Below are positions 1 through 5,919 of a DNA stretch of 7,268 nt, piece after piece. The position numbers were made by a program, and so were the translations under genes. Within the stretch, counting starts at the first letter, position 1. Each line of letters opens with the position of its first letter. Source of the stretch: Planctomycetes bacterium RBG_16_41_13 (GTDB taxonomy: Bacteria > Planctomycetota > Brocadiia > Brocadiales > Brocadiaceae); assembly GCA_001828295.1 (NCBI GenBank), contig MHYI01000249.1:1-7268 (forward strand), given 5' to 3'. The notes under the pieces are model-generated. The model worked only from the letters and a program-made list of their open reading frames with translations, ran no database searches and had not been told where the DNA came from.

Positions 1-1989
1 TCCCTGCTGGCAATAAACTGCCCCCAGATTGTTGTGGGCATTGGCATGGCTGGGCTGCAACCTCAAGGCTTCTTTCAGTTCAAACATTGCCCTGTCTAAA
101 TCACCTTTTTCTGTGTATACGTAACCCAAGTTACTGTGTACCTCCGCAAAGTCCCTATAGACCGATAATGCCCTTTGGTACTGGGCGACGGCCTCGTCCA
201 TCATGCCTTTTTTCATATATGCACTGCCGAGGTTATTAAAAATTTGGGGATTATACATACCCTGGCTGATTGCTTTGCCAAAAAACTTAATGGCATCATC
301 CACCATGCCCTTTTTAATACAGGCATTCCCCAGGTTATAGTATGCCTGGGGAAATACGGGTTTATACTTTACTGCCTCAACGTATTCTGCAATTGCTTTG
401 TCAATGAGTCCCTTGTCTATATACATCGTTCCCAGACTATTGTGCCCTTCAGGATAATTCTTCTTTAGTCTGACAGCTTCTTCCAGTTCACAAATCGCCC
501 TGTCCAGTGCCCCCTGTTTATAGAAATAGCTTCCCAGATTATTGTGCGCATCGTAATTCTGTGGTTGTTCACTGAGAATTTTTGTCCAGAAGATATATTC
601 ATTCTGCCAGTCCCTGTTTCTTAAAACAGTCCTCGCAGTAAAAAAAATACATATCACCGCTATGAGCGGAATAACAAAAGCGTAATTGCTCAGTATATTG
701 TGATTATAAACAGGGAATTTTTCCTGTTTATTTACAGGGAATTGAGTGATTGCACCGCGTAATAAAAGCCCGCTGATAGCGGTGCAAAATCCGGCAACCG
801 GGAGATACAGATACCGATCTGCCATGATGTGTCCAATCGGTATGATATTTAAGACCGGTAGCAATGCGGCAAAAAAACAAAGCATGAACACGCTATACAT
901 TCGATCCCTGTACAAAACATGCAAGGACACGGTTGTAGTTATCATTTTAAAAATAATAAAACCCACAGCAACAAGCAGGGTAATACTTGTAATAAAGGAG
1001 GCATCAAAGATTGATAGGACAGGGGCGATCGTATAGTCCGCGCTCAGGTGAAACGGCAGAAACATGAGTTTAACATACGAGGCCAGAATTTTGGCCATCG
1101 TCATGAAATTTATTGCGATACTCCCTTGTAGGTAACCAACGGACGCTTCCAATGGGTTTTTCAGGACAATAAAGCGTATTATTAAATAGAAAATGCTTAT
1201 CAGAATGTATCCAAGAAAATAGTTTGTGAAATCTCTCCCCCACCTTGATTTCGCAGGACTAAAAGATTCTCTGCCATTTAACTGCGAAGCAGAAGGGAAA
1301 CTTCCCGTACCCTCTCGAACAGGATGAAACGAGGGATGGCGTTTCCTCACAAAAAATATCCACCACAAAAGGATGAACAATGGCATCACAATAGCCGTCT
1401 CTTTGGAAAATAGACTTAGCAGATAGGATAGGAGTGACAACGCATAATAAACCTTTTTACCTGACAAAATCAGACAAAGACACGACAGAAAAATAAACAA
1501 GGTAGCAAGTATATCTTCCCTATAGCTGATGGCATTGACAGCCTCTGTCACACATGGATGCATGGAAAATAAAACTGCCGAGAGCAATGCAACGGGGCGC
1601 ATCCTTACAAGCCGCAGAACTACGGCATATAAGAGAAAGCAATTTATTGTATGGAGGATGACATTGGTCAGATGGTATCCGGAAGGATTGAGGCGCCAGA
1701 TAGCATAGTCCAGAAAGTAAGTGAGGGTAACGATTGGGCGGTAGCTTAATTCATTAGCAAGGTGAAAATAATCCTTGCTAAAAATTTTTGGGATATTTTG
1801 CAGGGAGCGTATAAAATAATTATCTTCGATTACCCCGATGTCGTCGTAAACAAATCCGCTTTGGAGTGAGTTTAGGAAAACACAGAGCGGTATAAGCGAG
1901 AGCAATATATACAGAAGTTTGGGATTTAATCTTGCCACAGGTGAATGTGTTGCCGGTAAATATGTGGCGTTTTTATGTTTTATAGACAC
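1..1989 (-). CDS. TMTC-like multi-pass membrane protein (GT-C glycosyltransferase type) with C-terminal TPR array, 3' end cut by window
   Basis: The frame is open for 663 codons from a GTG at 1989 to the window edge. The GTG directly follows the phoU stop, giving TAGGTG, and a GGATGAG stretch just upstream may serve as ribosome binding site; a later in-frame GTG at 1938 has no such site. Residues about 24-450 are strongly hydrophobic, with some ten or more membrane segments. They carry family-like motifs: YDD at 48-50, YRP at 83-85, REDILATL at 157-164, SKETAIVMP at 195-203, LSADYTI at 315-321 and ADRYLYLP at 390-397. From about residue 480, five complete 34-residue TPRs and part of a sixth follow, each with an NLG or SLG core. 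This architecture matches TMTC/DUF1736-type proteins; the animal members are O-mannosyltransferases, and bacterial roles are mostly unknown. By inference it is a membrane glycosyltransferase with extracytoplasmic TPRs. A hydrophilic loop at about residues 215-255 contains a structured repeat. Confidence 0.85.
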   Translation of the reverse strand, partial: MSIKHKNATYLPATHSPVARLNPKLLYILLSLIPLCVFLNSLQSGFVYDDIGVIEDNYFIRSLQNIPKIFSKDYFHLANELSYRPIVTLTYFLDYAIWRLNPSGYHLTNVILHTINCFLLYAVVLRLVRMRPVALLSAVLFSMHPCVTEAVNAISYREDILATLFIFLSCLCLILSGKKVYYALSLLSYLLSLFSKETAIVMPLFILLWWIFFVRKRHPSFHPVREGTGSFPSASQLNGRESFSPAKSRWGRDFTNYFLGYILISIFYLIIRFIVLKNPLEASVGYLQGSIAINFMTMAKILASYVKLMFLPFHLSADYTIAPVLSIFDASFITSITLLVAVGFIIFKMITTTVSLHVLYRDRMYSVFMLCFFAALLPVLNIIPIGHIMADRYLYLPVAGFCTAISGLLLRGAITQFPVNKQEKFPVYNHNILSNYAFVIPLIAVICIFFTARTVLRNRDWQNEYIFWTKILSEQPQNYDAHNNLGSYFYKQGALDRAICELEEAVRLKKNYPEGHNSLGTMYIDKGLIDKAIAEYVEAVKYKPVFPQAYYNLGNACIKKGMVDDAIKFFGKAISQGMYNPQIFNNLGSAYMKKGMMDEAVAQYQRALSVYRDFAEVHSNLGYVYTEKGDLDRAMFELKEALRLQPSHANAHNNLGAVYCQQG
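1296..1346. repeat. Nested inverted repeat inside the coding region of the TPR membrane protein
   Basis: GGAAAC (1296-1301) pairs with GTTTCC (1341-1346), and inside it CCCTCTCG (1310-1317) pairs with CGAGGG (1330-1335) with one bulge. A further small hairpin, GGGAA/TTCCC, overlaps the left arm (1295-1306). The segment is translated in frame as a polar, proline- and serine-containing loop between hydrophobic segments. It could be a short repeat that landed in a tolerant loop, or simply a loop with chance symmetry. Confidence 0.35.
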
Positions 1990-2661
1990 CTAAGACTCAT
2001 CCAGGTTATAGGCGCGGTGTTTGACGACCTTTGCCTTTACAATATATACGACTTCTTCGGCAATATTGGTTGAGTGGTCGGCGATCCTCTCCAGATGACG
2101 GGAAATCAGGATCAGGTGGACTGCCCGCGTTATATTTGCCGGGTCTTGCATCATATAGGTCAATAGTTCCCGGAATATCTGGTCATTCAGGGCATCTACG
2201 GTGGAGTCTCGTTCGTATACAGAACGTGCCAGTTCCGTGTCCCGGTTTACAAAGGCGTCAATACTGTCCTTAACCATAGTCTGAGTAATCGTTGCCATCC
2301 TTGGAATATCAATGAGTGGTTTCAGTTGCGGCTCCTGGCAAAGGGGAATTACCCGTTCAGCAATATTAACGGCAAGGTCGCCCATGCGCTCCAGGTTGTT
2401 TGTGATCTTGATTGACGATGTAATAAACCGAAGGTCAATAGCCAATGGCTGTCGTAATGCCAGCAAATCCACGCATTGTTTGTCAATTTCCAATTCCAGG
2501 GCATCCACCTGCTCATCGCTTTGCACAACGAGACGCGCCAGTTCACTATCTCTCTCGATCAGTGATTTTACGGCATTGGCAATTGCAGCTTCTACCCCGG
2601 AGGCCATCTGGATGAGATTTTTTCTGAGCGCCCCTAATTGTTGATCAAAATGTCTTTCCAT
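1990..2661 (-). CDS. phoU: Phosphate transport system regulatory protein PhoU
   Basis: This 223-residue protein has the usual PhoU length and consists of two all-helical repeats. Each repeat carries the metal-binding helix signature: LERMGDLAVNIAERV (about 90-104) and LERIADHSTNIAEEV (about 190-204), with the acidic residues E91/D95 and E191/D195. The N-terminal MERHFDQQL and the tail YIVKAKVVKHR are also typical. In the known system, PhoU is a cytoplasmic protein at the membrane that links the Pst transporter to the sensor kinase PhoR and keeps the Pho response off when phosphate is plentiful. The ATG at 2661 is preceded by AAGGGA at suitable spacing. It lies 199 bp downstream of pstB across a REPIN-like element, and its stop codon abuts the GTG of the next gene. 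The full protein looks intact. Confidence 0.96.
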   Translation of the reverse strand: MERHFDQQLGALRKNLIQMASGVEAAIANAVKSLIERDSELARLVVQSDEQVDALELEIDKQCVDLLALRQPLAIDLRFITSSIKITNNLERMGDLAVNIAERVIPLCQEPQLKPLIDIPRMATITQTMVKDSIDAFVNRDTELARSVYERDSTVDALNDQIFRELLTYMMQDPANITRAVHLILISRHLERIADHSTNIAEEVVYIVKAKVVKHRAYNLDES

Positions 2662-2712
2662 AGAAATCCCTTACCACAAAGACCGTTGAGGAGAAAGGGG
2701 AAAAAAGAAAGT

Positions 2713-2785
2713 TGTCATTCCTGCGGAAGCAGGAATCCAAGCATCTTAATTGTTCCGCTGGATTCCCACTTTCGTGGGAATGACA
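2713..2785. repeat. REPIN-like element: two inverted REP hairpins
   Basis: Two 20-nt perfect hairpins, each an 8-bp stem with a 4-nt loop, lie at 2717-2736 (ATTCCTGC/GCAGGAAT) and 2762-2781 (ATTCCCAC/GTGGGAAT). They face each other: the outer flanks read TGTC and GACA, and the inner flanks TCCA and TGGA, so the whole 73 bp is one large imperfect dyad. This layout is that of paired REP sequences. Similar ATTCCYGC-type palindromes are common dispersed repeats in many bacteria. On the minus strand the left hairpin is followed by a T-rich run (2712-2701), so it might also slow or end transcripts between pstB and phoU. Confidence 0.75.
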
Positions 2786-2860
2786 TGTTAGTAATATAAT
2801 TTCAGCTTGTCTATGACGTTCACTATAATAAAAATCCTGCGAGTTATGCAGCTGTAACCC

Positions 2861-3646
2861 CTATCCGAATCGCCCTGTGATGTAATCTTCCGTAACTTTA
2901 TTATCAGGGTTTGTAAATATCTCTGTAGTTATATTATACTCTATCAACTGCCCATTCAATAAAAATCCTGTATAATCCGAAATACGTGCTGCCTGCTGCA
3001 TATTATGAGTGACAATCGCTATCGTGTAATATTTTTTTAAATCCTCGATTAATTCTTCGATCCTCGCCGTTGCCGTTGGGTCGAGCGCCGAACAGGGTTC
3101 ATCCATGAGCAAGACTTCGGGGTCTACCGCCAGTGCCCGCGCAATGCACAACCGCTGCTGCTGTCCCCCGGAAAGTCCAATAGCACTCTGATTCAACCGA
3201 TCCTTGACCTCATTCCAGAGGGCTGACTTGGCCAAACTATATTCCACTACCTCATCCAATCGTTTCTTATTATTCACTCCGGATAGCCTTGGACCGAAGG
3301 CCACATTATCGTAAATAGATTTGGGAAAGGGATTGGGTCTCTGAAATACCATGCCTACGCGTCGTCTCAAATCGACGAGGTCGATGTCACGATCGTATAC
3401 GTTTTTATTATCCAATAAAACTCTTCCCTCGACCTGCACCTCATTCGTAATCTCGGAGATGCGATTAATCGACTTAATCAAGGTTGATTTTCCACATCCT
3501 GAAGGTCCTATGATAGCCGTAACCTTACACTCAAAGAACTCCATGGAAACCTTGTCTACGGCCTTGTATTTCCCATAATAAAAGGACAGAGCCTCTAATT
3601 TTACCTTTGTTTTTTGTTGCCCCTTTATACCCTGTTCAACCTTCAT
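2861..3646 (-). CDS. pstB: Phosphate ABC transporter ATP-binding protein PstB
   Basis: This 261-residue protein is full length for PstB, the cytoplasmic ATPase that drives phosphate import through the PstC/PstA permease. All nucleotide-binding motifs are present: Walker [10 protein letters not shown] (47-55), Q-loop FQRPNPFP (101-108), signature LSGGQQQR (158-165), Walker B VLLMDEP (178-184) followed by CSALDP, and the H-loop histidine in VTHNMQQA (H214). [20 protein letters not shown] and [12 protein letters not shown] are diagnostic of PstB rather than of other ABC ATPases. AGGAAG lies 8 nt ahead of the ATG. The ATG overlaps the stop of the pstA remnant (ATGA), the usual translational coupling in pst operons. 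No intact pstA, pstC or pstS lies beside it, so it must serve a permease encoded elsewhere or be left without a partner. Expression probably depends on the Pho box at 3984-4023. Confidence 0.97.
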   Translation of the reverse strand: MKVEQGIKGQQKTKVKLEALSFYYGKYKAVDKVSMEFFECKVTAIIGPSGCGKSTLIKSINRISEITNEVQVEGRVLLDNKNVYDRDIDLVDLRRRVGMVFQRPNPFPKSIYDNVAFGPRLSGVNNKKRLDEVVEYSLAKSALWNEVKDRLNQSAIGLSGGQQQRLCIARALAVDPEVLLMDEPCSALDPTATARIEELIEDLKKYYTIAIVTHNMQQAARISDYTGFLLNGQLIEYNITTEIFTNPDNKVTEDYITGRFG

Positions 3647-3789
3647 CTCGAACGCTTCCTAAAATAAATACGGGAGATAATTGCGGAAAGATTTAAGAGG
3701 AATGTTAAGGCAATCAGCACCAGTGTCGTACCGTATTGGATGGGTCTTGTTACCGCAACATTCGTAGACTGTGTGGCCATAATAAAAAT
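3643..3789 (-). pseudogene. pstA: C-terminal remnant of phosphate permease PstA
   Basis: In the frame ending with TGA at 3645-3643, overlapping the pstB ATG, the sequence reads IFIMATQSTNV, then PIQYGTTLVLIALTFLLNLS, then [13 protein letters not shown]. This is the last membrane helix and positively charged tail of PstA; the NLxAIxxR pattern just ahead of pstB is typical. PstA is normally around 280-300 residues, and only about 45-48 codons remain. The similarity ends at about 3789, where a 23-bp palindrome begins, and the frame meets a TGA at 3819-3817. No permease EAA loop is present. An ATG at 3780 could still give a 45-residue one-helix peptide. I read it as a truncated gene, with the left-over 3' end perhaps kept because it carries the pstB translation signals. 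Confidence 0.85.
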
Positions 3790-3791
3790 CA

Positions 3792-3814
3792 GGTTCAGGT
3801 TTGTAACCTGAACC
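3792..3814. repeat. Palindrome A at the pstA breakpoint
   Basis: This is a perfect 10-bp stem, GGTTCAGGTT/AACCTGAACC, around a 3-nt loop. It sits directly next to the point where pstA similarity is lost and is closely related in sequence to the palindrome at 3905-3929. It is a candidate end or unit of the repeat that took part in the rearrangement. Confidence 0.8.
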
Positions 3815-3904
3815 CATCATTGGGAAAAACCTGAAGACTTGCACCTCGACACCGTTTCTTAAAACCCAAAATTAAAATGAAAGTTGATCGTGATTACAAA
3901 AGGT

Positions 3905-3929
3905 GGGTTCAAGTTGCAAACTTGAACCC
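3905..3929. repeat. Palindrome B, related to the one at the pstA breakpoint
   Basis: This is a perfect 11-bp stem, GGGTTCAAGTT/AACTTGAACCC, with a 3-nt loop. It differs from palindrome A by a compensated G-to-A/C-to-T pair in the stem (TTCAGG versus TTCAAG). It lies between the Pho box and pstB, so it would be in the leader of the pst transcript and could also act as a weak minus-strand terminator for the mod genes, being followed by ACCTTTTG. The roughly 90 bp between the two palindromes shows no gene. Confidence 0.8.
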
Positions 3930-3983
3930 GCGAAGAAATCCCTGTTCAGGAAATTATTTTAAATAAACTTTTTATCTCATAAT

Positions 3984-4023
3984 TATTAAGGAAATATTAA
4001 GATCGTGTTAAGATTGTGTTAAG
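3984..4023 (-). promoter_or_regulatory. Predicted Pho box: four 7-bp direct repeats at 11-bp period
   Basis: On the minus strand, units CTTAACA (4023-4017), CTTAACA (4012-4006), CTTAATA (4001-3995) and CTTAATA (3990-3984) follow one another with exactly 4 bp between them. A 7-bp unit with 4-bp AT-rich spacers is the layout of enterobacterial PHO boxes, and the TTAACA core matches the PhoP repeats known from Bacillus and the CTTAAC boxes of cyanobacteria. The array points toward the pstA remnant, pstB and phoU. It overlaps the modC stop codon (TAA at 4010-4008). AT-rich hexamers downstream, GATAAA (3976-3971) and TAAAAT (3961-3956), are possible -10 elements, neither certain. Binding by a PhoB/PhoP-type regulator is inferred. 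Confidence 0.75.
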
Positions 4024-4886
4024 GCTTTAAACAAGATTACATCGGAAGATTTAGCGCCGATTACGACATCGTCTCCCACCTTTAAATTCAACCTATCTAC
4101 CTCTTCTGTATCGATCAGGGTCTTAAAATACTGATCATCATGCATAACGGTAACAGCCGCCATAATAGAATCAGATTCAATACTAACCACCTTCCCAACG
4201 ATCTGGATACGGGTGCTTAATTTTTTCCCCAGAAAAACCTCTTCCGGTGTTCCCTTTTTGACAACCCTTCCTGACTCCAGCACAACCACGTAGTCTGCCA
4301 GTTTATAAACCTCAGTTACGTCGTGGGTCACATAAAGAGTCGTCACGTGAAACTGTTTTATAATCTTTTTTAAATCCTCCTGTAACTGCCTGCGTGTCTC
4401 CCAGTCAAGGGCAGAAAGCGGTTCGTCGAGCAAAAGGAGGTCGGGTTTCCTGGCAAGCGCCCGAATCAGAGCAACCCTCTGCTTTTGCCCACCGGATAGT
4501 TGGGCGGGATAATAATGTTCATAGCCAGATAGGCCTACAAGAGATATGAGGTCTTTTAATTCGTTCAATCCCTTTTTTCCCTTTATTCCATATGCAACAT
4601 TTCTCTCTACCGTCAGGTGTGGAAACAAGGCAAAGTCCTGAAATACAAAACCGATGGAACGCTGTTGGGGTGGAAGATGAATCTTTTGGGTATCGTCAAA
4701 CCATACTTCTTTACCATGTAAGATTATTCCGCTGTCGGCTGTTTCCAAACCGGAAATAATGCGCAGGATGCTTGATTTGCCGGCGCCTGAAGGCCCGAAT
4801 AATGCCGTTACCTTTCCACGGGGAATCTCAAAGGCCACATCCAGCCCGAACTCTTTCCATGTTTTTTGAAGTGAAATATTCAACAT
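4008..4886 (-). CDS. modC: Molybdate ABC transporter ATP-binding protein ModC
   Basis: The 292-residue protein has an ABC ATPase domain followed by one C-terminal TOBE/Mop domain (about 227-287). That is the ModC arrangement but somewhat shorter than the about 350 residues of the E. coli protein. Visible motifs are Walker A GPSGAGKSS (31-39), Q-loop FVFQDFALFPHLTV (80-93), signature LSGGQKQR (130-137), Walker B LLLLDEP (150-156) with LSALD, and H188 in VTHD. The TOBE segment includes VGKVVSIESDS and LNLKVGDDVVIGAKSSDVILF, which in this family binds oxyanion and may tune transport. GGAAG precedes the ATG at 4886 by 6 nt. It is downstream of modB by 104 bp of repeat-rich spacer. Its last codons double as the first unit of a Pho box. 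Tungstate is an alternative substrate that I cannot exclude. Confidence 0.93.
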   Translation of the reverse strand: MLNISLQKTWKEFGLDVAFEIPRGKVTALFGPSGAGKSSILRIISGLETADSGIILHGKEVWFDDTQKIHLPPQQRSIGFVFQDFALFPHLTVERNVAYGIKGKKGLNELKDLISLVGLSGYEHYYPAQLSGGQKQRVALIRALARKPDLLLLDEPLSALDWETRRQLQEDLKKIIKQFHVTTLYVTHDVTEVYKLADYVVVLESGRVVKKGTPEEVFLGKKLSTRIQIVGKVVSIESDSIMAAVTVMHDDQYFKTLIDTEEVDRLNLKVGDDVVIGAKSSDVILFKALTQS

Positions 4887-4899
4887 TAGTATCTTCCCA

Positions 4900-4920
4900 A
4901 AAATATTTTGACACTTTTAG
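4900..4920 (-). promoter_or_regulatory. 21-bp motif upstream of modC, shared with modB
   Basis: On the minus strand it begins CTAAAA and ends GTCAAAATATTTT, lying 13 bp ahead of the modC ATG. The copy at 5680-5700 ahead of modB matches at 19 of 21 positions. It contains a 10-bp self-complementary AAAATATTTT. The role is unknown: it may be a promoter element, an operator or a remnant of duplicated leader sequence. Confidence 0.5.
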
Positions 4921-4923
4921 CAA

Positions 4924-4960
4924 GAATTTACGATTTGGGATTTAAAAAAATCGTAAATTC
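4924..4960. repeat. 13-bp inverted repeat in the modB-modC spacer
   Basis: GAATTTACGATTT (4924-4936) and AAATCGTAAATTC (4948-4960) are perfect inverted copies around an 11-nt AT-rich loop. The hairpin could form in the modB-modC transcript. It has no following T-run on the minus strand, so a standard terminator is unlikely; it looks like another dispersed AT-rich repeat or an mRNA-stabilising stem. Confidence 0.8.
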
Positions 4961-4990
4961 CCATCAAAGAACTCTTCCGACTCGTTCGGG

Positions 4991-5659
4991 TTAGATAGTC
5001 CGTATAAATCTTCTGTTAATAAAATAAACCACTGCAAGTATTATGAACGAAAAGGACAATAGTATCGCCGAATATATATTTGCGCTTCCATAATTCAGCG
5101 ACTGCACCTCGTCATAAATAGCCACAGAAGCGACTTTCGTAATACCCGGGATGTTTCCGCCAATCATGAGCACGACTCCAAATTCGCCCAGGGTGTGAGC
5201 AAAGGAAAGCACACAACCCGTAATGATACCCTGGCGGGACAGAGGCAGGATTACAGAAAAAAAAGTGTATAAATGAGATCTGCCCAATGACCATGAGGCT
5301 TCGAGTAACTTTCTGTCAACCCCTGCAAAGGCAGTTTGAAAGGGCTGCACGGCAAAGGGCAGGCTGTAAATGAACGAGCCCAAAACAAGTCCTTCAAAGG
5401 AAAATGCAAGCGTCTTATTGAATGCAGATGCATACCATCTGCCCATAAAACTATTGCCTCCGACAATCATGAGGAGATAAAAACCTAAAACCGTTGGGGG
5501 AAGGACAAGGGGCAGGGCGACAACGGATTCTACAAGAAACTTCCATCGCATCCTCGAAAAAACAAGCCAGTAGGCAAATGGAATACCCGCAATGAACAAC
5601 AAAACCATAGTAACGAGGGAAAGTTTTAAAGATAAGAGAAGCGGCGCCGCAAAATTCAT
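4991..5659 (-). CDS. modB: Molybdate ABC transporter permease ModB
   Basis: The 222-residue, mostly hydrophobic protein has about five to six membrane helices and the usual ModB length. LPLVLPPTVLGFYLL (49-63) and the cytoplasmic EAA loop from E120 (EASWSLGRS, then FFSVILPLSRQGIITG to about residue 148) fit the molybdate/tungstate permease family. HTLGEFGVVLMIGGNIPG (155-172) is highly characteristic of ModB. It would form a homodimeric inner-membrane channel with ModC bound on the inside, receiving molybdate from ModA. The ATG at 5659 is preceded by AAGGGA about 10 nt upstream. It is separated from modA by 260 bp of palindromic repeats, so an extra promoter ahead of modB is possible. No damage is visible. 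Confidence 0.95.
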   Translation of the reverse strand: MNFAAPLLLSLKLSLVTMVLLFIAGIPFAYWLVFSRMRWKFLVESVVALPLVLPPTVLGFYLLMIVGGNSFMGRWYASAFNKTLAFSFEGLVLGSFIYSLPFAVQPFQTAFAGVDRKLLEASWSLGRSHLYTFFSVILPLSRQGIITGCVLSFAHTLGEFGVVLMIGGNIPGITKVASVAIYDEVQSLNYGSANIYSAILLSFSFIILAVVYFINRRFIRTI

Positions 5660-5679
5660 TTGATATTAGTCCCTTGATG

Positions 5680-5700
5680 AAAATATTTTGACCATTTTAG
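5680..5700 (-). promoter_or_regulatory. 21-bp motif upstream of modB, shared with modC
   Basis: This is the second copy of the motif at 4900-4920, 19 of 21 bases identical, with the two differences adjacent (AC versus CA). It ends 20 bp ahead of the modB ATG. Both copies are followed by a purine-rich ribosome binding site and an ACTAAT sequence before the start codon. It is placed between the GC-rich repeats and modB, so it may belong to a modB promoter or leader. Confidence 0.5.
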
Positions 5701-5730
5701 TGTGATTAATTAGGTCTTCGGCGACTTTTA

Positions 5731-5776
5731 CCCCTCCCTTGACTTCGTCGTGAGCTCAGTCGAACGATGGGAGGGG
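5731..5776. repeat. GC-rich palindromic repeat between modA and modB, left unit
   Basis: CCCCTCCC (5731-5738) pairs with GGGAGGGG (5769-5776). Inside, TTCG (5744-5747) pairs with CGAA (5761-5764) around the self-complementary TGAGCTCA (5751-5758). The nested symmetry suggests an intergenic repeat unit. There is no coding signal in the 260-bp spacer that I trust. Confidence 0.65.
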
Positions 5777-5834
5777 TTAGGGGAGGGTGATCATCTTTTT
5801 CCCTTTTACCCCCACCTAGCCTCCCCTATGGAAT

Positions 5835-5874
5835 CCTCCCCCTTTCTTCCCCTCTGGAGGGGGACAGGGGGAGG
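5835..5874. repeat. GC-rich hairpin between modA and modB, right unit
   Basis: CCTCCCCCT (5835-5843) pairs with AGGGGGAGG (5866-5874), and inside it CCCCTC (5849-5854) pairs with GAGGGG (5857-5862) with a TG loop. Most of 5795-5880 is a one-sided pyrimidine and then purine tract. The stem would be very stable in the modA-modB mRNA. No T-run follows it on the minus strand, so it is not a classical terminator, but it could still reduce read-through or shield the modA 3' end. Confidence 0.7.
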
Positions 5875-5919
5875 AACTGATTGTTTGAAATTCCTATATC
5901 AAGTTAAGACCCATTCGAT

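Noticed and set aside
1..552. Recurring roughly 102-bp periodicity that might suggest a DNA tandem repeat
   Set aside because: The period is three times 34 codons and comes from TPR protein repeats; the DNA copies are too diverged to be a true tandem array.
175..1036. Plus-strand open frames of about 96 codons at 175-468 and 746-1036
   Set aside because: They are antisense to a continuous 663-codon minus-strand frame with clear membrane and TPR motifs, and have no recognisable domain.
2031..2644. Several open frames opposite or out of frame with phoU
   Set aside because: phoU has both metal-binding signatures and a good ribosome binding site, so these are shadow frames.
3659..3844. 61-codon minus-strand open frame
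   Set aside because: It overlaps the PstA remnant in another frame; the PstA frame gives a recognisable C-terminus coupled to pstB, while this frame gives no family-like sequence.
3792..3929. CRISPR-like repeats (two similar palindromes about 90 bp apart)
   Set aside because: Only two copies, the spacing is too long, and there are no cas genes.
5835..5874. Intrinsic terminator after modA
   Set aside because: The stem is strong but no T-run follows on the transcribed minus strand, and modB and modC continue the same pathway downstream.
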